Source: Oscillospiraceae bacterium
GTDB taxonomy: Bacteria > Bacillota > Clostridia > Oscillospirales > Ruminococcaceae
NCBI GenBank assembly: GCA_029267825.1
Contig: JAJUHO010000005.1
Span: 1-39,428, forward strand
Direction: 5' to 3'
Length of the DNA stretch: 39,428 nucleotides
Each line of letters opens with the position of its first letter. Within the stretch, counting starts at the first letter, position 1. The translations under genes were made by a program, and so were the position numbers. The notes under the pieces are model-generated. The model was not told the DNA's origin, made no database searches, and saw only the letters and a program-made list of their open reading frames with translations. Shown in pieces: positions 8,220-16,076 of the stretch.

Positions 8220-9428
8220 ATGCAAACAGATTATTTGGCAAGGACTAAAAGATGCAACATAGCCTTTGGAGGCATGCAGGGACTTTATTATGCCGCAAAC
8301 TGCATATTTTTTGGATTTTTGATTTCATACCTTTCGTATAAAGGTTATTCATACATTGTGCTTGGGATGGTTTCAACGGTCATAGCCGCATCAACAATGA
8401 TATTTCAGCCTGTTTTGGGATATGTTATGGATAGTTTCATCACTCCAAAAAAGCTGCTTGTGGGTATGGTGATAGTTTCTCTGCCGGTTTCGGTCATATT
8501 TTTTGCCGTTGATGAAAGCAGGACTGCAGCGTTTTTGATAATTGCGCTCATGTCTTTTTTGCAAAATACCCTTGCCGCTGTGATTGATAGCTGGTGTGTA
8601 AGGTTGAGGGAAAGCGGTCTTGATATAAATTATCCCGTCACACGCTCAATGGGGTCGATTTTTTACAGCTTTTCCGCCCTTTTGGTTGGATTTTTAATTT
8701 CATGGACAGGATATCTGGTAATTGCTCCCGGATATATAATAGCAAGCGTGCTTTTTCTTGTTTTTGTTTTTATGGCTGATGATGTTGAATGCAAAAACAA
8801 GTCGGAGGGGCAAAACGTGCAAACACAGAGGATAAGCCTGCCAAAGGCGTTTAAAATCCTCATGGGGAATTTTGATTATAGGATTTTTATAATAAGCTAC
8901 TTTTTTTACAGCATAAGCATGAGGGTGGTTTGCACCTTTATTGCAAATATTATTTCGGAACGCGGCGGAACTTCTGCGCATCTTGGTGCAGCACTTTTTA
9001 TAGCGGCATTTTTTGAGCTTCCTTTGCTGTTGGTGTTTTCAAAGTATGCAAAGCGCATGAGACTGCCTCTTGTCTATATAGCGGCACTTTTGCTTGGCCT
9101 TGTGCGCGTGGTTAGTCTTAATATCTTTCCGACACTTGGCATGGCAATGTTTTCACAGTTTTTTCAAGGCTTTTCGTTTGGGCTTTGCATACCTTTTGTG
9201 GTGGAGTATGTGAACGAAAAGATTGACGAAAATCTTAAAGCTACGGCTATAACCATAGCAATGGCGGTCGCCATGGGTGCTGCTTTGATTATAGGAAATT
9301 CACTTGGCGGAGTGATAATTGACCGCTTTGGAATGACTGGGTTCGGCGTTTTTGTGGTTTTTTGCATGATTGTTGCGCTTGTCGTTTTTGGGGTTCCTTA
9401 TTTGCTTAATAAAAAACAAAAAGAATAA
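8220..9428 (+). CDS. MFS transporter, LacY/nucleoside-symporter-like
   Basis: This 402-residue protein has about 12 hydrophobic segments in two halves of six with a polar central loop (about 190-205, DDVECKNKSEGQNVQTQ), the major facilitator pattern. The N-terminal stretch MQGLYYAANCIFFGFLISYL resembles the MFS_1_like group (LacY and nucleoside/sugar symporters). It probably moves a small sugar or nucleoside across the cytoplasmic membrane. It follows araR by 109 bp with its own promoter, and no other arabinose importer is in the window, so arabinose or arabino-oligosaccharide uptake is a reasonable but unproven role. ATG at 8220 has a modest AAGG site. A terminator follows. Confidence 0.75.
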   Translation: MQTDYLARTKRCNIAFGGMQGLYYAANCIFFGFLISYLSYKGYSYIVLGMVSTVIAASTMIFQPVLGYVMDSFITPKKLLVGMVIVSLPVSVIFFAVDESRTAAFLIIALMSFLQNTLAAVIDSWCVRLRESGLDINYPVTRSMGSIFYSFSALLVGFLISWTGYLVIAPGYIIASVLFLVFVFMADDVECKNKSEGQNVQTQRISLPKAFKILMGNFDYRIFIISYFFYSISMRVVCTFIANIISERGGTSAHLGAALFIAAFFELPLLLVFSKYAKRMRLPLVYIAALLLGLVRVVSLNIFPTLGMAMFSQFFQGFSFGLCIPFVVEYVNEKIDENLKATAITIAMAVAMGAALIIGNSLGGVIIDRFGMTGFGVFVVFCMIVALVVFGVPYLLNKKQKE

Positions 9429-9432
9429 ATTG

Positions 9433-9467
9433 CGGCGGGCGTAAAATCGCCTTGCCGTTTTGTTTTT
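9433..9467 (+). terminator. Terminator after the MFS gene
   Basis: CGGCgGGCG, loop TAAAAT, then CGCCttGCCG and TTTTGTTTTT. The stem is bulged but ends in a good U-tract. There is no room for a promoter between it and the ABC genes at 9498, so partial read-through from the MFS gene is possible. Confidence 0.7.
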
Positions 9468-9497
9468 ATAAATGTTTAAAAAAGAGCAGGTGGATAA

Positions 9498-11234
9498 ATG
9501 AAACTGATTTTAAAATATCTTTTTAAGGATTATAAAAAAGAGGCTATTCTCGGCCCGGCTTTTAAGCTTTTGGAAGCTATTTTTGAACTTATAGTGCCCT
9601 TGGTCATGGCAAATATAATAGATATTGGGATAAAAAATAAAGACAGTGCTTATATTTTAAAATCAGGCGGGATAATGGTTTTACTTGGGATATGCGGCTT
9701 TTGCTCGACACTTGTGTGCCAGTATATGGCGTCAGTTGCCGCACAAGGAGTGGGAACAAATCTCCGCAGTGCACTTTTTAGGCATATAAATTCCTTCTCC
9801 TATGCCGAGGTTGATAAATTTGGCGTGCCGTCGCTTGTCACAAGAATAACCAATGATGCAAACCAAGTACAGACTGCGGTGGCAATGATGATAAGGCTTG
9901 CAATAAGAGCACCTTTTCTTGTTATAGGCGCAACGGTTATGGCCGTAATGCTGGATTTAAGGCTTTCGCTGATATTTTTTGCCGTGATTCCGGTCGTTTC
10001 GGGGATACTTTATTTTATTATGAGCCGTTCGGTGCCTTTTTACAGGATAATTCAAAGCAAGCTTGACAAACTTTCGCGCATAACAAGGGAAAATCTTGAA
10101 GGGGCAAGGGTAATAAGGGCTTTTTCAAAACAAGAAAAGGAAGAAAAGCGTTTTGAGCAGGCAAATTCGGACCTTACCTCAACTGCCGTTTTTGTCGGAA
10201 GAATTTCGGCGCTGCTAAATCCCCTAACCTATGCCGTCATAAATTTGGCAATAGCCGCAATCATATGGTTTGGTGGAATAAGAGTTGATTCAGGCGAGCT
10301 TACCCAAGGACAGGTAATAGCCCTTGTAAACTATATGACGCAAATTTCGCTTGCACTGGTTGTTGTGGCAAATCTTGTGGTTCTTTTTACAAAAGCCTCT
10401 GCCTGCGCAATTAGGATAGAAGAGGTGTTTTCTCAAAAGCCGTCGGTAAAAGAGCCTTTGGAAGGAGATGCAAAAGAAAACCCCCTTGCTCCTGCGGTGG
10501 AATTTAAAGATGTATTCTTTTCCTACCATAAAAACAATGAGTATGCCCTTTCGGGAATATCATTTAAGATAAACCATGGAGAAACGGTCGGCATAATCGG
10601 AGGCACCGGCAGCGGAAAAACTACTCTTGTAAACCTTATCCCGCGTTTTTACGATGCTGATAAGGGAGAGATTTTTGTAAACGGAGCGAATGTTAAAGAA
10701 TATAAATTTAAAACTTTAAGAAATAAGATAAAAATTGCTCCGCAGACGCCGGAACTTTTTTCGGGAACTGTGGAGGAAAATATAAAATGGGGCAGACCGG
10801 ACGCAAACGGCGAAGATATTGAGAAAGCCCTTTCAACGGCACAGGCCGAGGATTTTGTAAAAAATCTTCCCGATGGAACTGGCAGCAAGGTAATGCAAGG
10901 CGGGAAAAATTTTTCCGGAGGGCAAAAACAGCGCCTTTCAATAGCAAGGGCTCTTGCCGGAAAGCCGGAAATACTTATACTTGACGATTCTGCAAGCGCA
11001 CTTGATTATTCCACCGAGGCCGCCCTCAGGAGCGAAATAAGAAGCCGTACGGAAGGAATTACGGTAATCATAGTTTCCCAAAGAGTAAATTCAATAAGGC
11101 ATGCCGATAAAATAATCGTTCTTGACGAAGGTGAAATTGCCGGAATGGGCACTCATAGCGAACTTTTTGAAAATTGCGGCATTTACCGCGAAATCTGTCT
11201 TTCACAGCTCAGCGAAGAGGAGGCGCGGAAATGA
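9498..11234 (+). CDS. ABC exporter half-transporter, degenerate-site subunit
   Basis: The 578-residue protein has six membrane segments (about residues 15-290) fused to an ATPase domain (about 325-578), the type IV multidrug/lipid exporter design (BmrC, LmrC, TM287 type). Walker A is GGTGSGKTT (about 368), the signature is FSGGQ (about 471) and Walker B is ILILDD (about 492). The residue after the Walker B Asp, normally the catalytic Glu, is Asp (LDDSASALD), and the switch His is Gln (VSQRVNS). This subunit therefore supplies the non-hydrolytic half of a heterodimer. Its stop overlaps the start of the partner gene (ATGA). Substrate is unknown. Confidence 0.9.
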   Translation: MKLILKYLFKDYKKEAILGPAFKLLEAIFELIVPLVMANIIDIGIKNKDSAYILKSGGIMVLLGICGFCSTLVCQYMASVAAQGVGTNLRSALFRHINSFSYAEVDKFGVPSLVTRITNDANQVQTAVAMMIRLAIRAPFLVIGATVMAVMLDLRLSLIFFAVIPVVSGILYFIMSRSVPFYRIIQSKLDKLSRITRENLEGARVIRAFSKQEKEEKRFEQANSDLTSTAVFVGRISALLNPLTYAVINLAIAAIIWFGGIRVDSGELTQGQVIALVNYMTQISLALVVVANLVVLFTKASACAIRIEEVFSQKPSVKEPLEGDAKENPLAPAVEFKDVFFSYHKNNEYALSGISFKINHGETVGIIGGTGSGKTTLVNLIPRFYDADKGEIFVNGANVKEYKFKTLRNKIKIAPQTPELFSGTVEENIKWGRPDANGEDIEKALSTAQAEDFVKNLPDGTGSKVMQGGKNFSGGQKQRLSIARALAGKPEILILDDSASALDYSTEAALRSEIRSRTEGITVIIVSQRVNSIRHADKIIVLDEGEIAGMGTHSELFENCGIYREICLSQLSEEEARK

Positions 11235-12961
11235 AAAATTTTATTTTAAAAAGACTTTTTGTCTATATAAAACCATATAAGGCCTATGCAATAACAGGTT
11301 TTTTATGCGCTATAGCGGGAATAGCGCTTTCGCTTTATGCTCCCGTTGTTTCAGGACGGGCAATAGATAAAATAATCGGCAAGGGAAATGTAAATTTTTC
11401 GGGCGTTTTTTCCGATTTGCTGATTTTTATTGCGGCAATGGTTTTAAGCGCTGTTTTTCAATGGATTCTTTCTTTTTGTGCAAATAAAGTTACTTACGGA
11501 ACTATTAAAGGACTTAGGCAAGACGCTTTTAAAAAGCTTGGCAAGCTTCCTTTAAAGCATATAGATTCAAATCCTCACGGCGATATGATAAGCAGGGTGG
11601 CAAACGATACCGACCAGCTTTCAGACGGGCTTTTGCAGTTTTTTACCCAGTTTTTCACCGGTACAGTGACAATTTTGGGAACATTGGCATTCATGTTTTC
11701 CGTAAATTATATCGTTGCATTTGTGGTTGTGCTGCTGACTCCGCTTTCGCTTTTTGCCGCTTCTTTTATAGCAAAGCATTCGTTTAAAATGTTCAGCGAG
11801 CAGTCTGCAATAAAAGGCGAGCTTAGCGGCTGTGCGGAGGAAATGATAGGCGGATTGAAAACGGTAAAAGCATTCTGCTACGAGGAAAAGGCTGCGGAAA
11901 GATTTGATGAGATAAACGCAAGACTTCATAAATGTGGAATAAAAGCCCAGTTTTATTCATCTCTCACAAACCCGTCGACAAGGCTTATAAACGGATTTGT
12001 CTATGCCGCAACTGGAGTTGCGGGCGCTTTGCTTGCAATAAACGGCAGAATGAGCATAGGCCAGATTTCATGCTTTCTCTCCTATGCCGGACAATATACA
12101 AAGCCTTTTAATGAAATTACTGCGGTAATAACCGAAATGCAGAATGCCTTTGCTTGTGCTCAAAGGGTTTTTGCACTGCTTGACGCAAATGAAGAAATTG
12201 ATGACGGCGGAGAGGAAATTGAAAACTGCAAGGGATATGTTGAATTTTCCGAAGTGAATTTCGGGTATGACCCTCAAAAACAAATCATAAAGGATTTCAG
12301 CCTTTTTGCAAAACCGGGCGAAAGGGTGGCAATAGTTGGCCCGACAGGCTGCGGAAAAACCACACTGATAAATCTTCTCATGAGGTTTTATGAAACTTCC
12401 TCAGGCGAAATAAAAATTGACGGCAAAGATATAAAATCTCTTTCCAAAAACAGCCTGCGCCGCCTTTTTGGAATGGTTTTGCAGGATACATGGCTTTTTT
12501 CCGGAACGATAAAGGAAAATATAGCTTACGGCAGAGAGGATGCATCTTTTGAGGAAATAGTTGAGGCGGCAAAGAAAGCCCATGCCCATGGATTTATAAA
12601 AAGACTTGAAAAAGGATATGACACGGTTGTTTCCGAAGATGGAGGCGGCATTTCGCAAGGGCAAAGACAGCTTTTGTGCATAGCAAGAGCAATGCTTGCA
12701 ATGCCTCCAATGCTGATACTTGATGAAGCAACTTCAAGCATTGATACGAGAACCGAAATAAGCGTGCAAAAGGCTTTTTCTGAAATAATGAAGGGCAGGA
12801 CAAGCTTTGTTGTTGCCCATAGGCTTTCGACCATAAAAGAAGCGGATACGATAATTGTAATGCGTTCCGGAAGAATAGCCGAAAAAGGAACCCATGAAGA
12901 ACTTTTAGTGAAAAATGGTTTTTATGCAAAGCTTTATAAAAGCCAATTTGGAGGTGGATAA
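11231..12961 (+). CDS. ABC exporter half-transporter, catalytic partner
   Basis: This 576-residue half-transporter pairs with the preceding one. The ORF-track start at 11174 lies inside the upstream gene; ATG at 11231, in a 4-bp ATGA overlap and preceded by GAGGAGG, is the likely start. Six membrane segments (about 15-300) precede an ATPase domain with Walker A GPTGCGKTT (about 369), Walker B MLILDEATSSID (about 493, catalytic Glu present) and switch His in VAHRLST. Its signature is altered to ISQGQ instead of LSGGQ, so the site it shares with its partner's Walker motifs is degenerate on both sides, as in BmrCD and TM287/288. Drug, lipid or peptide export is the family role; nothing local identifies a substrate. 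Confidence 0.9.
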   Translation: MKNFILKRLFVYIKPYKAYAITGFLCAIAGIALSLYAPVVSGRAIDKIIGKGNVNFSGVFSDLLIFIAAMVLSAVFQWILSFCANKVTYGTIKGLRQDAFKKLGKLPLKHIDSNPHGDMISRVANDTDQLSDGLLQFFTQFFTGTVTILGTLAFMFSVNYIVAFVVVLLTPLSLFAASFIAKHSFKMFSEQSAIKGELSGCAEEMIGGLKTVKAFCYEEKAAERFDEINARLHKCGIKAQFYSSLTNPSTRLINGFVYAATGVAGALLAINGRMSIGQISCFLSYAGQYTKPFNEITAVITEMQNAFACAQRVFALLDANEEIDDGGEEIENCKGYVEFSEVNFGYDPQKQIIKDFSLFAKPGERVAIVGPTGCGKTTLINLLMRFYETSSGEIKIDGKDIKSLSKNSLRRLFGMVLQDTWLFSGTIKENIAYGREDASFEEIVEAAKKAHAHGFIKRLEKGYDTVVSEDGGGISQGQRQLLCIARAMLAMPPMLILDEATSSIDTRTEISVQKAFSEIMKGRTSFVVAHRLSTIKEADTIIVMRSGRIAEKGTHEELLVKNGFYAKLYKSQFGGG

Positions 12962-13027
12962 GCTAATTAAAATAATAAGTTTTTAGAACTTGTTTTTATG
13001 AAGCAAGAAACGAGAATGTTTTTAATT

Positions 13028-13543
13028 TTATTGAATTTCATATTTTAAGTTTATTGATTGTAGTCCCCATTCGTCTTGGTTTGCAATTCTAAATGCTTTA
13101 ATTTTTATGGGATACAGAGCAAATGCAGTTTCAACAATTATTCCTTTATCAAATTCAGATTTTGAAATATTGCCAATGGGAGTATCTTGAACTTCAAAAT
13201 AATATATTTTCCCAACTTCTAATTTAGATGCTATTTCTTCGCCCGGAAAGATTAAAAATGGTTCTGATTGAAAGCATGTAAGCATTACAGTATTTGGAGT
13301 GGAATCGTCCAAGCAATAGTCAGGGCCTATCCAGCGTACCGTTGCACAAAAAGAACCTGTGATTTTAGCATTAACGGCATTGATGTCAGAATTGCTTAAT
13401 GATTCTTTTGGCTTTTCGATTTCTGTTGTCGCATTGACAGTTTTACCATCAGAAATGTCTTGAAAATTACATCCGGTAAAGATGATGACAAAAAATATGC
13501 ATGTAATTGTTACTGCAATAAATTTTGAAAAAGTATTAAACAT
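13028..13543 (-). CDS. Unknown lipoprotein
   Basis: The protein has 171 residues and an N-terminal hydrophobic segment ending in a lipobox, IFTGC, so it should be processed at Cys25 and anchored outside the membrane. A short Lys/Glu/Ser linker is followed by a compact, probably beta-rich domain (about 60-171) with three further cysteines (SFCATV, YCLDD, LTCFQ) and the segment LEVGKIYYFEVQDTP, which looks like an OB- or barrel-like strand pattern. I do not recognise a family. The gene appears more AT-rich than its neighbours. It is convergent with the ABC pair, with only weak hairpins between them, and has a promoter embedded in the upstream hairpin at 13575-13620. Confidence 0.75.
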   Translation of the reverse strand: MFNTFSKFIAVTITCIFFVIIFTGCNFQDISDGKTVNATTEIEKPKESLSNSDINAVNAKITGSFCATVRWIGPDYCLDDSTPNTVMLTCFQSEPFLIFPGEEIASKLEVGKIYYFEVQDTPIGNISKSEFDKGIIVETAFALYPIKIKAFRIANQDEWGLQSINLKYEIQ

Positions 13544-13574
13544 AAAAAATCACCTTTCAAAATAATTTTAAAAT

Positions 13575-13620
13575 AAAAGCTTCCAATTATGTTTTATTTT
13601 ACAACATTTTGGAAGCTTTT
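13575..13620 (-). terminator. Terminator of the RpiR gene
   Basis: AAAAGCTTCCAA and TTGGAAGCTTTT are exact 12-bp complements around a 22-nt loop that itself can pair (ATGTT/AACAT). On the minus strand it ends in a T-rich run 28 bp after the rpiR-type gene's stop. The next gene's promoter -10 lies in its loop. Confidence 0.7.
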
Positions 13621-13624
13621 TCAA
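13596..13624 (-). promoter_or_regulatory. Promoter of the lipoprotein gene, inside the terminator hairpin
   Basis: On the minus strand TTGAAA (13619-13624), 17 bp, TAAAAT (13596-13601). Start would fall near 13589 in the hairpin loop, so the new transcript would contain only one hairpin arm. The arms flank the -10 and could equally be a repressor site. Confidence 0.55.
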
Positions 13625-13648
13625 TATCTATAAAGAAGTTATAATTAT

Positions 13649-14476
13649 TTATCTTGGTATATCTTCTTTATATTTTTCTTTTAAATTATATAGCTTTGAA
13701 AGGTTTTCAAGAGCGCTGTCACCAAGAGATTTTGCCAAAAGTACGGTTATTGCATCAATAAGTGCGGCCGGAGCAGCCATGGAGTGATATTCCTTTGGTT
13801 CTCCTCGATAGACGAAAAGATTTATGTCGGCATGCTTGTTTTCGTTGCTTAAAAGCATTCCGCTGAAAAGAATTGTTTTAAAGCCTGCCTTTTTTGAGTA
13901 GTCAAGTATCACTTTTGCCTCACGGGGGATTTTTTGGAATCCAAATACTATTGCCAAATCTCCTTCGCCGGCATGGACAAGCCCCTCGAAAAGTTCAGAA
14001 CCGCCTGAAGGAAGTATTCTTGTCGATTTGCCAAGCCTTGAAAGCCTGAATGAGAAAAGTTCGGCAAGAGCAAAACTTGCTCCTTTTCCATAAAGATAAA
14101 TGTTTTTTGCTGCTTTAATTTCGTCAACCGTCTTTTTCACTTCATCTTCGGAAAGATGAAGCATAGTTTTTTCAATGCAAAGCCTTTGATATTCAAGCAT
14201 TTCAAAGACTCCTGATTTTTCTGCAAGAGTTCCCGTCATTTTTTCAGCCGGAGTTTCATATTTTTCAGCTATTGCGGCTTTAAGTTCTTTAAAGCTTTTA
14301 AATCCTGCGCTTTTTGCAAAGCGTGAAAGCGTTGCTTCACTCAATCCGAGCTTTTGCGAAAGTTTTCCTATTGATAGAAATGGTATCAAGTCAATATTTT
14401 GATAAAAATAATCGATTATTTTTTCTTCGGTTTGCGTGTATCCCGAAATTTTTTCTGGGAATTTAAAATTTGTCAT
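13649..14476 (-). CDS. RpiR-family regulator (HTH plus SIS domain)
   Basis: The 275-residue protein has an RpiR-type HTH (about 1-75, IGKLSQKLGLSEATLSRFAKSAGFKSFKELK) and a SIS sugar-phosphate-binding domain (about 105-240, KNIYLYGKGASFALAELFSFRLSRLG). Family members respond to phosphosugars or amino-sugar phosphates and control sugar catabolism. The ORF-track GTG at 14485 abuts the ribosome site; ATG at 14476 (MTNFKFPEK) lies 8 nt after AAAGGAG and is preferred. A possible promoter (TTGGCA-17-TATTTT) lies just upstream. The neighbour is a secreted GH5 enzyme with its own terminator, so this is a single-gene unit whose target is not obvious from context. Confidence 0.9.
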   Translation of the reverse strand: MTNFKFPEKISGYTQTEEKIIDYFYQNIDLIPFLSIGKLSQKLGLSEATLSRFAKSAGFKSFKELKAAIAEKYETPAEKMTGTLAEKSGVFEMLEYQRLCIEKTMLHLSEDEVKKTVDEIKAAKNIYLYGKGASFALAELFSFRLSRLGKSTRILPSGGSELFEGLVHAGEGDLAIVFGFQKIPREAKVILDYSKKAGFKTILFSGMLLSNENKHADINLFVYRGEPKEYHSMAAPAALIDAITVLLAKSLGDSALENLSKLYNLKEKYKEDIPR

Positions 14477-14544
14477 CTGGCACACTCCTTTTCTAAAATA
14501 ATAAAGGAAAAATGTTTTGCCAAAATCAAATTTTTGTAAAATAT

Positions 14545-14568
14545 AAAAAAGCCGCCTAAAGAGGCGGC
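14545..14568 (-). terminator. Terminator of the GH5 gene
   Basis: On the minus strand GCCGCCT, loop CTTT, AGGCGGC, then TTTTTT. It lies a few bases after the GH5 stop. Confidence 0.92.
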
Positions 14569-14575
14569 CATTTTG

Positions 14576-15856
14576 TCAGTTGCAGTATTTTATTATGGCA
14601 TCCTTTATTTCTGGATATTTCCATGTAAGAGTTCTTCTGTCGAAAAGTCCAAAGTTTTCGCCGCTGCCGGAAAAAGCGTTGTTATCCCACCAGCAGCAGG
14701 TGATTCCGTTTGCGCGGGCATATGCGACATAATATGCTGAAAAATCAATTCTTGCCTGCGTGTTTGAGTTTTTATCCCTTGCGCCAAATTCGCCTATTAC
14801 GACCGGAATTCCTTTGCTTACAAATTTTTGATAAAGGCCATCGATAAAGCTTGTTATTTCGGCGGTATCTGATGAATTGGAGGCTTTAAAATCGGATTTG
14901 CTGCCGCTTTCATTCGCAGCTTGCAGCGCAAAATTATATGGCGTGTAGGCATGAACAGAAACTATGAGCCTGTTTTGGACACTGTCTTTTGGAAGCTTGA
15001 ATTCATCCATAAGAGCCGAACTTGGCGACGCCGAATATCCGGGACACATTAAATAGCGTGAAGCGTTGTTGCCGCCGGATGCGCGCACCGTATCCACAAA
15101 AAGCTGGTTAAGTTCGTTTATGCAGTTTACAGCGTCAATGCACTGGGCGTTGTTTTTGTCAAGCCACCATTCGTAATTTGTACCAACAAGGCGGGGTTCA
15201 TTTACGGCTTCAAAAATAAGACGGTTGTCATAATCACCGAATTTCTTGCAAAGTTGAGTCCATATTGAGGAAACGTATTTCTTGGAATTTTCAAGATATT
15301 CGCTTGACGGATAGTAATATGCTTTGTCTATGTCGTGGTGGATGTTGATTATTGCATACATATCGTTGCTCATTGCGTAATCTACGACTTCTTTTACTCT
15401 GTCAAGCCATTTTTGACTTATTGTGAAGTTGTTGTCAGTAAGGTGATTGTGCCATGAAACGGGAATGCGTACCGTATTAAAGCCGGCTTTTTTAATTTCG
15501 TCTATCATTTGTTTTGTAGTTGCAATGCCGCACCATGAGGATTCAATTTTCATTTCAGTTGCCTCATTATAGCCACCGTCGGAAACTGCGTCAAATGTGT
15601 TTCCAAGATTCCATCCTGCTTTCATTGTGTTTACAAAAGCGATTGCTTCGTTTTCGGGCAGAGTTTTCTTTTGCAGGTTTATTTCGGGAATCGAAAAGGC
15701 GACTTTGGCGGTTCCTTGCGATGATGCAGCAGAAGTTTCGCTTTCAGTTTTTGAAGTTTCAGCTTGAACCGTAATTTCAGATGATTTTGCGGAGTTTGAG
15801 CAGCCGCTTAAAACAAAGGAAAGGATAATTGCGGACAAAACAACACTTTTTTTCAT
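14576..15856 (-). CDS. Surface-anchored GH5 glycosidase (endoglucanase-like lipoprotein)
   Basis: The 426-residue protein begins MKKSVVLSAIILSFVLSGC, a lipoprotein signal with Cys19, followed by a Ser/Thr/Glu-rich linker to about residue 60. The GH5 barrel covers about 70-425: GWNLGNTFDA, TVRIPVSWH, NIHHD, acid/base Glu220 in EAVNEPR, VHAYTP, and nucleophile Glu356 in VIGEFGAR. The GWNLGNT motif suggests subfamily GH5_4 or a close relative (cellulase, xyloglucanase or mannanase); the substrate cannot be fixed by eye. The ORF-track start at 16042 is wrong because it translates a tRNA; ATG at 15856 follows GGAGG. The gene has its own terminator and lies behind tRNA-Arg. Confidence 0.9.
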   Translation of the reverse strand: MKKSVVLSAIILSFVLSGCSNSAKSSEITVQAETSKTESETSAASSQGTAKVAFSIPEINLQKKTLPENEAIAFVNTMKAGWNLGNTFDAVSDGGYNEATEMKIESSWCGIATTKQMIDEIKKAGFNTVRIPVSWHNHLTDNNFTISQKWLDRVKEVVDYAMSNDMYAIINIHHDIDKAYYYPSSEYLENSKKYVSSIWTQLCKKFGDYDNRLIFEAVNEPRLVGTNYEWWLDKNNAQCIDAVNCINELNQLFVDTVRASGGNNASRYLMCPGYSASPSSALMDEFKLPKDSVQNRLIVSVHAYTPYNFALQAANESGSKSDFKASNSSDTAEITSFIDGLYQKFVSKGIPVVIGEFGARDKNSNTQARIDFSAYYVAYARANGITCCWWDNNAFSGSGENFGLFDRRTLTWKYPEIKDAIIKYCN

Positions 15857-15874
15857 TTTAAAAGCCTCCGTTTC

Positions 15875-15903
15875 ATTGTAATCGTATTCAAACAACAATG
15901 CAA
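15875..15903 (-). promoter_or_regulatory. Possible GH5 promoter overlapping the tRNA terminator tail
   Basis: On the minus strand TTGCAT, 17 bp, TACAAT. Start would be near 15868, only about 12 nt from the ATG and inside the ribosome site, so either the start is shifted or this is not the real promoter. Confidence 0.3.
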
Positions 15904-15932
15904 AAAATGCCGAACCTAAAACAAGTTCGGCA
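15902..15932 (-). terminator. Terminator of tRNA-Arg
   Basis: On the minus strand TGCCGAAC, nine-nt loop, GTTCGGCA, then TTTTTT, directly after the tRNA 3' end. Confidence 0.88.
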
Positions 15933-15938
15933 TAGCGT

Positions 15939-16015
15939 TGGCGCGCCAGAAGGGACTCGAACCCCTGACCTACTGGTTCGTAGCCAGTTACTCTATCCGA
16001 CTGAGCTACTGGCGC
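15939..16015 (-). tRNA. tRNA-Arg(ACG)
   Basis: The minus strand gives a full cloverleaf: acceptor GCGCCAG/CTGGCGC, D arm GTAGCTCAGTCGGATAGAGTA, anticodon stem ACTGG/CCAGT with loop CTACGAA (anticodon ACG), T arm GGGGTTCGAGTCCC, discriminator G and an encoded CCA. ACG needs adenosine-to-inosine editing at position 34 to read CGU, CGC and CGA. It has its own promoter and terminator. Confidence 0.97.
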
Positions 16016-16032
16016 AAACTTAACGCTTATAT

Positions 16033-16061
16033 AGTTTATCATATTAGCAATCTAATGTCAA
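16033..16061 (-). promoter_or_regulatory. Promoter of tRNA-Arg
   Basis: On the minus strand TTGACA, 17 bp, TAAACT with an extended TGa; it ends 17 bp before the tRNA. It begins within 20 bp of the upstream MFS stop, and no terminator is visible between them. Confidence 0.78.
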
Positions 16062-16076
16062 GTCTTTTTTTAAATT

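Noticed and set aside
12977-12998. Terminator after the ABC pair (AAGTT/AACTT then GTTTTTA)
   Set aside because: A 5-bp AT-rich stem is too weak to call.
15857-16042. N-terminal extension of the GH5 reading frame in the ORF track (MINYISVKFAPVAQSDRVTGYEP...)
   Set aside because: It is the translation of tRNA-Arg and its terminator; a lipoprotein signal starts at ATG 15856 with a good ribosome site.
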